Of a DNA stretch of 7,180 nucleotides, positions 1 to 6,123 are shown one piece after another. A program made the position numbers and the translations under genes. Source of the DNA: Ruminococcus sp. (GTDB lineage Bacteria > Bacillota > Clostridia > Oscillospirales > Ruminococcaceae); the NCBI RefSeq assembly GCF_019417665.1, contig NZ_DXUU01000084.1:1-7180 (forward strand), written 5' to 3'. Position 1 is the first letter of the stretch, and each line of letters starts with the position of its first letter. Below the pieces are notes generated by a model. That model was not told the origin of the DNA. It did not search any database and was given only the letters and a program-made list of their open reading frames with translations.

Positions 1-1016
1 TTACCAACAACAATGTGACGACTTATCTGACTTTAGCAGTTGTAAGACTGCGTGCTGGAACGACAGCTATTCTGGATTTCGATCTGACAGACTGCCGTGC
101 GGATGAGAGCAAATGCGGTTACTGCAAGTGCATTCTTGGCAAGTGCAGAGTGACCGAGATGCTTGCCGAAATGGCAAAGACGAATGCCACACTGGACGAA
201 CTGCAAAAGCGGCTGGATGCGATGAACAGCCAGATTTCGGAACTGCAGACCAAGGTAGATGACTTGACGGCAGGCGAAATCCTAGCAACCGGACAGTGCG
301 GCGAAAACATCTACTATGTTCTCTACGACAACGGCAAACTGCTGCTGCGTGGCACGGGTGCAACCTACGATTATACCTCTCATGATTCTGTGTTCTATCA
401 AAACGACCAGATCAAGGAGATTGTACTCAGCAATGGCATTACTGGTCTGGGTGACCGTTTGTTCTATCATTGTGCCAATGCGAAAACGGTATCTCTTCCG
501 GCAACACTGACCAGCATTGGTGATTCTGCTTTTGCACAGGAAGATGCCATAATCAATGATACCGCTGGTCTGACTTCTGTTACCATTCCGCAGGCAGTTA
601 CTGCGATTCAGTCATACGCCTTTTATCATACCGCCATTGCAGAAGTCACTGTGCCTGCCAGCGTGAAAACGTGGGGAAAGTATGTTTTTAGCGGCTGTGC
701 AAAGCTGAAGACTGCTCGTGTTGCGTGTGATTCCATTGGTGCTTTTGCGTTTACAAGATGTACAGCATTGTCCAGCCTTACCATTTCTGCGAATTGCGGA
801 ACCTTTGGGGAAAATATGCTGACATACTGTGAAAGTCTAACAGCCATCACATATGAAGGAACGATCGCTCAGTGGAACGCCATCACCAAACCGGTCAACT
901 GGATGTCTTCCGGAGAACATTCCTACAACAATTATCTGAAAAAGATCCAGTGTGTAGACGGCTATCTGGAATATGATACGGAAACCCATACATGGAACGA
1001 GGTGAAAAACGGATGA
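1..1016 (+). CDS. Phage tail fibre/baseplate protein with BspA-like leucine-rich repeats (5' end missing)
   Basis: The reading frame is open to the left edge (first full codon at 3), so the gene starts outside the window and 337 residues are visible. The GTG at 15 is an internal codon. Visible residues 1-48 form a conserved-looking phage fibre segment (LRAGTTAILDFDLTD) followed by five cysteines in 18 residues (C31, C38, C41, C43, C48). Residues about 50-88 are heptad-rich and probably a trimerising coiled coil. From about residue 97 a CGENIYYVLYDNGKLLLRGTG motif opens a BspA-type LRR_5 domain, with repeats of the type LTSIGDSAF and VTAIQSYAF, closing with YEGTIAQWNAI near residue 284. BspA-type repeats are surface-binding modules in gut bacteria. 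Here, next to a second fibre gene and the lysis genes, the likely role is host-surface recognition at the tail tip. The stop overlaps the next start (ATGA, 1013-1016). Family-level function is inferred; the exact virion position is not known. Confidence 0.85.
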   Translation, partial: TNNNVTTYLTLAVVRLRAGTTAILDFDLTDCRADESKCGYCKCILGKCRVTEMLAEMAKTNATLDELQKRLDAMNSQISELQTKVDDLTAGEILATGQCGENIYYVLYDNGKLLLRGTGATYDYTSHDSVFYQNDQIKEIVLSNGITGLGDRLFYHCANAKTVSLPATLTSIGDSAFAQEDAIINDTAGLTSVTIPQAVTAIQSYAFYHTAIAEVTVPASVKTWGKYVFSGCAKLKTARVACDSIGAFAFTRCTALSSLTISANCGTFGENMLTYCESLTAITYEGTIAQWNAITKPVNWMSSGEHSYNNYLKKIQCVDGYLEYDTETHTWNEVKNG

Positions 1017-2410
1017 TGAAATTCTTAGTGAAACAGCAAAAAATCGAAGCACTGGAGCGAGAGGTCCTTGCCTCTGACCAGATTGCATTTGTTTCGGTGA
1101 AGTTCGTGTTCGATGGGGCTTGGAAAACGCTGCACAAAGTGGTGCAGTTCACGCAGTGTGAGGAAACATACAACGTGGTGCTTGGCATAGATGGAACAAC
1201 CTGCTTGCTGCCTGCCGAACTGCATCCTGGTGCGGTGAAGATGAGTTTATTTGGTTACGATGCGGAAAGCGATACTACACTGCGTGCAACAACCGTACCA
1301 GTAACTCTTCACATTCGACCGTCCGGTTTTGTCGCAGATGGGGATACGCCAATTCCGCCTACGCCGGATCTGTATACGCAGCTTTTGAAAAAGCTCTCAG
1401 AGATGCAAACCGGAGCAAACGGAAAAGACGGTCGTTCTGCTTATGAAATTGCCATAGAAAACGGTTTTGTAGGGACAGCTGCAGAATGGCTGGAAAGTTT
1501 GAAAGGCATGAATGGCGTTGACGGTAAGGATGGATTACCCGGAAAGGACGGAAAAGATGGTGCAGACGGTTTGCCCGGTAAGGACGGCACAAATGGGAAA
1601 GACGGTAAAGATGGACGTGACGGAAAGGACGGCATTTCTCCGGATTTGACAAATTATCCGGATACCGATGCTGTGAAAACACTGATTCAAGTTGCTGTTC
1701 AGCCACTTCTGGAAAAAGCACATACCCACGAAAATCAATCCGCATTGGATCAGATCACTGCCGCTAAAATCGCACAATGGGATGGTTTCGGCACACAAAT
1801 CAATGGGCTTAGCACAAAGATCACAGTCTATTCGGAAAAAACAGAACGTACTTTGGAGAGCCTGCAAAAGCAGATCGATAACCTGACAAACGACAGAAAT
1901 TACACCGTTCTGTTTCAGTCCGGACAGAATACTGTTTCGACCTATGCACCAAACATCAGCATGATTCTGGACGGCGGGTATCAGACCATGAAGGATTTTC
2001 TGGCTGCCTATCCGCAGTTTTGCAGTGCAGAAAATGATTTCGTGCTGTCCTACTCGCAGGAGTGTTTTCACTGGGATAAGTCGGTTTTGACCATTTGTGA
2101 AAATCCCTTATTTCTGACGAAAAATGCGGAGATCGTAATGTCCTATCAGTCGGGTTCCAGCGAAGCCGGAAGCCTGTATCTGGTGCCGAAACCGCAGAAG
2201 ATCGACATTCCTATTGGTGTGTATGTGAACACGCAGATCGATGCAAATCGTGCGGTTTCTCTGGATTTCCAATGGCTACAATCGGACAACTTTATCACCA
2301 CCATCACAGAATGCAACGGCATTTCTGACGGCGAATATTACCTTGCCTGGGTGGGCAGAAGCAACAATTCTCATCCGAAAATCCGATTCCTGAAAGTACT
2401 GGAGGATTGA
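1013..2410 (+). CDS. Collagen-like phage tail fibre / receptor-binding protein
   Basis: This 465-residue protein probably forms a trimeric fibre that contacts the host cell. I start it at ATG 1013 because GAGGTG at 999-1004 sits 8 bases upstream; an in-frame ATG at 992 has no such site. Residues 1-103 resemble the compact N-terminal attachment domain of Firmicutes phage fibres. Residues 134-140 begin Gly-X-Y triplets, interrupted by the common phage fibre motif SAYEIAIENGFVGTAAEWL, then 15 uninterrupted triplets run from G165 to S209, rich in GKD and GLP. HTHENQSALDQI (237-248) is another recurrent fibre motif. Residues about 265-293 look like a coiled coil (TERTLESLQKQIDNL). Residues about 297-465 are beta-rich in appearance and I do not recognise them; by position they are the likely receptor-binding head. 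The start overlaps the previous stop, so the two fibre genes are probably translationally coupled. Confidence 0.85.
   Translation: MMKFLVKQQKIEALEREVLASDQIAFVSVKFVFDGAWKTLHKVVQFTQCEETYNVVLGIDGTTCLLPAELHPGAVKMSLFGYDAESDTTLRATTVPVTLHIRPSGFVADGDTPIPPTPDLYTQLLKKLSEMQTGANGKDGRSAYEIAIENGFVGTAAEWLESLKGMNGVDGKDGLPGKDGKDGADGLPGKDGTNGKDGKDGRDGKDGISPDLTNYPDTDAVKTLIQVAVQPLLEKAHTHENQSALDQITAAKIAQWDGFGTQINGLSTKITVYSEKTERTLESLQKQIDNLTNDRNYTVLFQSGQNTVSTYAPNISMILDGGYQTMKDFLAAYPQFCSAENDFVLSYSQECFHWDKSVLTICENPLFLTKNAEIVMSYQSGSSEAGSLYLVPKPQKIDIPIGVYVNTQIDANRAVSLDFQWLQSDNFITTITECNGISDGEYYLAWVGRSNNSHPKIRFLKVLED
1505..1639 (+). repeat. Collagen-like Gly-X-Y coding repeat
   Basis: Fifteen consecutive 9-base units each encode a Gly-X-Y triplet, most often GKD, with two GLP units. 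The DNA units are similar but not identical (variants such as ggaaaggac, ggtaaggat, ggaaagatg), so the repeat is degenerate at DNA level. A shorter pair of triplets precedes it at 1412-1429. In phage fibres such stretches form triple-helical rods. Gain or loss of whole units would keep the frame. Confidence 0.9.
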
Positions 2411-2412
2411 AA

Positions 2413-2853
2413 ATGAAAGATACCATTTGCGTGGCTGTCGGCTTGGTCGGCGGCTTTTTTACTGCCATTTTTGGCGGCTGGGACTCCGCTCTGGTGACAC
2501 TGGTCGTCTTTATGGCAATCGACTTTTTCACTGGCATCATCACCGCCATGATGAAAAAATCAAAACACACGGAAAGCGGCGGACTTTCTTCCAAAGCTGG
2601 CTGGTTCGGTCTGGCGAAAAAAGTCTGCACCTTGATGCTGATCGTCGTTGCAGTTCGGATGGATATTCTGCTGAATACCAACTATATCCGGGATGCAGTC
2701 TGCATCAGCTTTTGCCTGAACGAACTGCTTTCCATCGTGGAAAATACATCGCTCATGGGGATTCCATATCCACCTGCAATTCAAAAAGCAATTGATGTTC
2801 TGCAAACAAAAATCGGCAGAACCGAAGAAACGACCGACAAGGAGGACAAGTAA
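2413..2853 (+). CDS. Phage holin (Phage_holin_4_1 / TcdE-like family)
   Basis: A 146-residue inner-membrane protein that should form the lesion letting the downstream amidase reach the wall. The start is ATG 2413, set by GGAGG at 2401-2405, 7 bases away; an in-frame TTG at 2407 is too close to that site. Hydrophobic segments lie at about 5-22, 26-46 and 70-88, with a weaker one near 94-109. Family marks are the acidic-aromatic D37-FF-TG motif at the second segment (AIDFFTGIITA), followed by a basic loop (MMKKSKH), and the conserved LNELLSIVEN and G-IPYP-A stretch at 102-122. The tail is charged (TEETTDKEDK), usual for the cytoplasmic end of holins. The length fits the family. It lies between the fibre genes and the amidase with only short gaps, the normal lysis-module order. 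The membrane topology is inferred by eye. Confidence 0.9.
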   Translation: MKDTICVAVGLVGGFFTAIFGGWDSALVTLVVFMAIDFFTGIITAMMKKSKHTESGGLSSKAGWFGLAKKVCTLMLIVVAVRMDILLNTNYIRDAVCISFCLNELLSIVENTSLMGIPYPPAIQKAIDVLQTKIGRTEETTDKEDK

Positions 2854-2854
2854 T

Positions 2855-3850
2855 ATGGCTATTTTAAGACCAGATGTAACAACGACTCTGAACGGAGTAA
2901 AAATCAACGAGTATTTGCTCACCAAACACAATCCCAACAGAATCGATATGCCCTCTGTTTCCATGGAGGGCAAAGTTATCGGTGTGACTGTTCATAACAC
3001 CGATTGGATTTCGGTAGCAAGCGGCACGACCCCTGCGGAACAGTACACAAGGGCAACGGTCAATAACAACATGAAGGACGTGCGAGTTCATTACTATGTG
3101 GATAACGTGTGTGCATGGCAGAATCTGCCCCACAGCCTGAGTGGCTGGCACGCTGCTGATGGCTCTGGGAACGGCAACAGGAGAACCATTGCTATCGAGT
3201 GCATTATGTCCTCTGCATACAATTCTGCCGATCAAAAATCGGAGGACAATGCAGCAAAATTGGCAGCAGCGTTATTAAAACAGTGTGGATTGGACATCAG
3301 CCATCTCTACACCCATACCCACTGGCTGAATGTCCGTGATGGACGAAACGGAACGATTGACCAGTTGAACACCATGTACAATCGGTACAAGATGTGTCCG
3401 GCGTACATTTTACCTCATTGGGCGGAGTTTAAGAAAAAGGTGCAGTCTTATTTGAATGCTGGAACTCCCACTATTTCTGCACCTTCCACAAAGCAGATTT
3501 ACCGGGTGAGAAAGTCTTGGGCAGATGCAAAGTCGCAGCTAGGTGCGTACTCTTCTTTGGAGAATGCGAAAAAGGCGTGTAAGGCAGGATACAGCGTTTT
3601 TGACAATTCAGGCAAAGTAGTATATTTTGTTGTGAAAACCTACGCAAAAGGTACAAAGGTCACACTGAACAATGTCACCTTGTATTCGTCCAGTACTGCC
3701 AAAACTGGTACAAAGAAATCCGGAACGTACTATCTCTATGACGGACAGGTAGTGAACAACAGAATGCGTATCACAAATTCTGCTTCCAATTGCGGCAAAA
3801 CGCCTGCCGGTTCTTATGTTACCGGTTGGGTTAATAAGACCGATATCTGA
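2855..3850 (+). CDS. Endolysin: N-acetylmuramoyl-L-alanine amidase (Amidase_2) with C-terminal wall-binding region
   Basis: A 331-residue lysin that should cut the amide bond between N-acetylmuramate and the stem peptide. ATG 2855 is chosen because GGAGG at 2841-2845 lies 9 bases upstream and it follows the holin stop by one base. The zinc amidase domain covers about residues 35-195. Likely metal ligands are H47 (GVTVHNTDW), H154 (in an H-x-x-W pattern, THTHW) and C181 (KMCPAYILPHW), with the E115 strand (TIAIECI) also typical. A stretch at 214-258 (QIYRVRKSW, then SLENAKKACKAGYSVFD) resembles the SPOR-like linker repeat seen in clostridial phage amidases. Residues 266-331 look like a small SH3-like wall-binding module ending GWVNKTDI. 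No signal peptide is visible, so release should depend on the holin. The amidase call is firm; the names of the two C-terminal modules are tentative. Confidence 0.92.
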   Translation: MAILRPDVTTTLNGVKINEYLLTKHNPNRIDMPSVSMEGKVIGVTVHNTDWISVASGTTPAEQYTRATVNNNMKDVRVHYYVDNVCAWQNLPHSLSGWHAADGSGNGNRRTIAIECIMSSAYNSADQKSEDNAAKLAAALLKQCGLDISHLYTHTHWLNVRDGRNGTIDQLNTMYNRYKMCPAYILPHWAEFKKKVQSYLNAGTPTISAPSTKQIYRVRKSWADAKSQLGAYSSLENAKKACKAGYSVFDNSGKVVYFVVKTYAKGTKVTLNNVTLYSSSTAKTGTKKSGTYYLYDGQVVNNRMRITNSASNCGKTPAGSYVTGWVNKTDI

Positions 3851-3868
3851 TAATATTTCTATTCAAAA

Positions 3869-3902
3869 TCCCGAAACGGCTCCCGTGTTAGCTGTTTCGG
3901 GA
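3869..3902 (+). terminator. Rho-independent terminator after the lysis module
   Basis: Arms 3869-3881 and 3890-3902 pair over 13 base pairs with one G-U wobble (3878 with 3893) around an 8-base loop. The stem is CCCGAAA-rich at its base and is followed by AAATTTTT at 3903-3910. It starts 18 bases after the amidase stop and fits the end of the late transcript. It separates the virion/lysis genes from the recombination genes. Confidence 0.88.
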
Positions 3903-3932
3903 AAATTTTTAAGTGCTGACGGGAGGTATTGT

Positions 3933-4124
3933 ATGGAACAGCAGCAAATAATGGATGAGCTGAATTATCACAGGGCACAGAAAATCACGGAAATGCTTTA
4001 TCGTTCCGGTCTGATTTCCTTTGACGAATATGACAAACTGACACAAAAAAATCGCCGATCTTTCTCTCCGCTTTACGTCGACTTATTGCCGAAAACGCTT
4101 GATATATCCACGAAACAGAGTTAA
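3933..4124 (+). CDS. Small SHOCT-like protein leading the recombinase cassette
   Basis: A 63-residue acidic-to-neutral protein of unknown function. ATG 3933 is chosen because GGGAGG at 3921-3926 lies 6 bases upstream; the frame is open further left but that part overlaps the amidase end and the terminator. The core (ITEMLYRSGLISFDEYDKL) has the SHOCT-type pattern of a short helix, a G-L-I-S turn and a second helix with conserved acidic and aromatic residues. It is followed by QKNRRSFSPLYVDLL, a tail I recall from small proteins annotated beside Firmicutes serine recombinases. No membrane segment or signal peptide is visible. It ends 29 bases before the first recombinase, in the same direction, so a role as an accessory or directionality factor is possible, but that is inference from position only. 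Confidence 0.72.
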   Translation: MEQQQIMDELNYHRAQKITEMLYRSGLISFDEYDKLTQKNRRSFSPLYVDLLPKTLDISTKQS

Positions 4125-4127
4125 TAT
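4099..4127 (+). promoter_or_regulatory. Candidate sigma-A-type promoter for the recombinase genes
   Basis: TTGATA at 4099-4104 (5 of 6 to consensus) and TAATAT at 4122-4127 (4 of 6) are separated by 17 bases. Transcription would begin around 4132-4135, just before the ribosome site at 4138-4148, giving a leader of about 20 bases. The -35 box and spacer lie in the end of the small upstream gene and the -10 box begins at its TAA stop. Such matches arise by chance in AT-rich DNA, so this is only a candidate. Confidence 0.35.
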
Positions 4128-4137
4128 GGACACTGCG

Positions 4138-4148
4138 AAAGGAGGTGA
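4138..4148 (+). promoter_or_regulatory. Near-perfect ribosome binding site deciding a TTG start
   Basis: AAAGGAGGTGA matches the 16S anti-Shine-Dalgarno sequence over 11 bases. The first in-frame GTG (4145) lies inside this site and cannot be its start. The TTG at 4154 is 8 bases after GGAGG, and no ATG follows in frame before the catalytic domain, so TTG is the probable start of the first recombinase. Confidence 0.8.
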
Positions 4149-4153
4149 CTGCC

Positions 4154-5710
4154 TTGAAAACAGTTAGAAAAATTGAAGCGAATAAGCCGATAACGACAAA
4201 TAAGCAGAAATTCCGTGTGGCTGCTTACTGCCGTGTTTCAACAGATAACGATGATCAGCTTGAAAGCCTTGAAACACAAAAAGCACATTATGAGTCATGG
4301 ATCAAACTGCATTCGGAATGGGAATACGCTGGGTTATACTATGATTCAGGCATCACCGGTACAAAATCAGATGTCCGTGAGGGCTTGCAGAATCTACTGC
4401 AAGCCTGCCGTCTTGGGAGAATAGACCGTATTCTCGTGAAATCTATCAGCCGTTTTTCAAGAAATACAACAGACTGCCTTTCCATTGTCCGTGAACTGCT
4501 CGAAATTGGCGTCACGATTTCTTTTGAAAAGGAAAATATAGACACTGGGAGTATGGAAAGTGAGCTGATACTCTCGATACTGAGTAGTATGGCAGAAGAT
4601 GAATCAGCATCTATTTCTCAAAATGAAAAGTGGTCGATAAAGCGTAAGTTTCAAAGCGGTACATACAAAATGTCCTATGTTCCTTATGGATATATGAGAG
4701 ATGAAAACGGAAATATGGTGATTGAAACATGGGAGGCAAATGTGATTCGCTTTATCTTTGACTTAATTTTATCCGGCAAAAGTACATATGTCATTGCGAA
4801 GCTTTTAGATGCACAGCATATTCCAACGAGAAAGGGCGGAAAATGGAGTGGGTCAACCGTTCGTGACATTGTAGTCAATGAAAAATATGTCGGCGATGCA
4901 CTGTTTCAGAAAACCTATACTGATGATAACTTTCACAGGCATACAAACCATGGTGAAGTCGGAACATATCTTGTTTCTGATCACCATGAACCTATTGTAA
5001 GCCGGGAGGTCTTTGAAAAAGCAAATGCACTTATCAGACAGCGGGCAGCGGAAAAGGGTGTCATCAAAGGCAGCGACAAATATCAGAAACGTTATGCCTT
5101 TTCAAGAAAAATTGTCTGCGGAGTGTGCGGCAGAAACTTTAAACGCAGGATTCACAACGGTGGAGCTGAGATTGCCTGGACATGTGCTGCACATATTGAG
5201 GACGCTAAAAAATGCTCCGTAAAATATGTGCGTGATGATGTACTGAAAGTTGCCTTTGTAACCATGCTGAACAAGCTTATATTCAGCAGGAAACTGATCC
5301 TGAAACCTTTACTGTGCAGTCTTAAATCTGATAACAGTGATGAAAATGTTCATAGAATGCAGGAATTACAAAAACAGTTAGAGACAAACACTGAAAGGAG
5401 AAATACACTCCGCTGGCTTCGCTCACAGGAAATTATTGATACCGTAATGTACAATCAGGAGATGAATCTGCTAAAAAAACAAGCAGAAGATTACCGTAAC
5501 GAAATATCCCGATTAAGTCAGTATACTACAGGTGAAGCTGCCGGTATTGCAGAATTGGAACATCTGCTTCGATTTACTGAAAGTACGGCGTCTGTTCAGG
5601 AATTTAGTGATGCGTTGTTCCTTGCGTTTGTTGACCACATTATTGTTTATGACCGAAACTATGTAGGTTTCAAACTGAAATGCGGTCTGACGCTGAAGGA
5701 GGTGATCTGA
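4154..5710 (+). CDS. Large serine recombinase 1 (complete)
   Basis: A 518-residue site-specific recombinase that should cut and rejoin attachment sites through a phosphoserine intermediate. After a basic N-terminal extension, the resolvase catalytic domain covers about 20-170. R27 and nucleophile S29 lie in YCRVSTD, and R100 and R103 lie in SISRFSRN, with S99 in the place of the resolvase aspartate, as is usual for large serine recombinases. The Recombinase DNA-binding domain covers about 175-295 (PYGYMRDENGNMVI to EVFEKANALI). A zinc ribbon follows, with C322-x2-C325 and likely C344 and C354. Residues about 396-456 form a coiled coil of the kind that controls synapsis. All key catalytic residues are visible and the length is normal. 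The start codon is TTG, preceded by a strong ribosome site. Its stop overlaps the next start by one base (TGATG). It is either the phage integrase or one half of a paired recombinase system. Confidence 0.93.
   Translation: MKTVRKIEANKPITTNKQKFRVAAYCRVSTDNDDQLESLETQKAHYESWIKLHSEWEYAGLYYDSGITGTKSDVREGLQNLLQACRLGRIDRILVKSISRFSRNTTDCLSIVRELLEIGVTISFEKENIDTGSMESELILSILSSMAEDESASISQNEKWSIKRKFQSGTYKMSYVPYGYMRDENGNMVIETWEANVIRFIFDLILSGKSTYVIAKLLDAQHIPTRKGGKWSGSTVRDIVVNEKYVGDALFQKTYTDDNFHRHTNHGEVGTYLVSDHHEPIVSREVFEKANALIRQRAAEKGVIKGSDKYQKRYAFSRKIVCGVCGRNFKRRIHNGGAEIAWTCAAHIEDAKKCSVKYVRDDVLKVAFVTMLNKLIFSRKLILKPLLCSLKSDNSDENVHRMQELQKQLETNTERRNTLRWLRSQEIIDTVMYNQEMNLLKKQAEDYRNEISRLSQYTTGEAAGIAELEHLLRFTESTASVQEFSDALFLAFVDHIIVYDRNYVGFKLKCGLTLKEVI
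5696..5706 (+). promoter_or_regulatory. Strong ribosome binding site inside the end of recombinase 1
   Basis: AAGGAGGTGAT is a full anti-Shine-Dalgarno match placed 7 bases (from GGAGG) before ATG 5710. It lies inside the last codons of recombinase 1 and shows that the short downstream frame is a translated gene, not leftover sequence. Confidence 0.8.
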
Positions 5711-6123
5711 TGGGACATACACCATACGGCTACAGGATAGAGAATGGTATGGCTGTCATAAATCCGGATGAAGCAGGACATGTCAGACAGATTTTCCATA
5801 ACTACATTGAGGGTATGAGTCTGTCAGAAGCAGCAAAGGCGGCAGGGCATCCTATGGTTCACAGCATGGTCAGACGAATGCTAAGCAGAGAATGTTATCT
5901 TGGAGATAGTTTTTACCCTGCGATTATTGATAAGGAAACCTTCGCCAAAGCAAATGCTGAATGGAACCGCCGGGCTGCTGAGATGAACCGAATCGGGAGA
6001 AAAAGAAAAAAGATTCCCCAGCCTCAGACAAAATTCACAATGGGACAGCAGAATTTTCATTATGATGATCCTGTTCAGCAAGCAGAGTATCTTTACAGTC
6101 TTATAGAAAGCAAGGTGACATAA
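5710..6123 (+). CDS. Short recombinase-family protein: DNA-binding domain only, no catalytic domain
   Basis: A 137-residue protein matching only the central Recombinase domain of large serine recombinases. Residues 4-90 line up with the part of recombinase 1 from PYGY onward: TPYGYRIENGMAVINPDEA, then a linker and helix-turn-helix-like part (MSLSEAAKAAG), then YLGDSFYPAIIDKETFAKAN. There is no catalytic YCRVS motif, no SRFxRN motif and no zinc ribbon (only one cysteine, C62). A very basic stretch follows (RIGRKRKK, about 94-101), then a distinct tail ending EYLYSLIESKVT. The intact frame, strong ribosome site, TGATG overlap with the previous gene and TAAATG junction with the next argue for a functional gene. 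It probably binds recombination-site DNA or partners one of the two catalytic recombinases; which of these is unknown. A decayed recombinase copy is less likely. Confidence 0.85.
   Translation: MGHTPYGYRIENGMAVINPDEAGHVRQIFHNYIEGMSLSEAAKAAGHPMVHSMVRRMLSRECYLGDSFYPAIIDKETFAKANAEWNRRAAEMNRIGRKRKKIPQPQTKFTMGQQNFHYDDPVQQAEYLYSLIESKVT

Noticed and set aside
1535..2071. A 178-codon open frame on the minus strand.
   Set aside because: It lies wholly opposite the fibre gene and its repeat; the composition is that of a complement of Gly-Lys-Asp codons and Phe/Cys-rich noise, with no ribosome site supporting it.
3600..3628. TTGACA with a 17-base spacer and TATTTT inside the amidase gene, resembling a promoter.
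   Set aside because: It lies in conserved coding sequence of the amidase linker, and any transcript would meet the strong terminator at 3869-3902 before reaching the next gene.
3807..3825. Inverted repeat CCGGT/ACCGG as a possible recombinase site.
   Set aside because: Five-base arms inside the amidase coding sequence are too short to be meaningful, and no second copy was seen.
3826..3854. TTGGGT, 17 bases, GATAAT at the amidase end, a possible promoter for the small gene with the hairpin as an attenuator.
   Set aside because: The -35 match is only 3 of 6, and the hairpin is explained well as the late terminator.
3816..3932. Upstream in-frame extension of the small SHOCT-like gene.
   Set aside because: It overlaps the amidase end and runs through the terminator stem; the strong ribosome site fits ATG 3933.
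5710..6123. The short recombinase-like frame as a frameshifted piece of recombinase 1 or 2.
   Set aside because: Recombinase 1 is complete with its own C-terminus, and recombinase 2 has its own full N-terminal half, so neither is missing this part.
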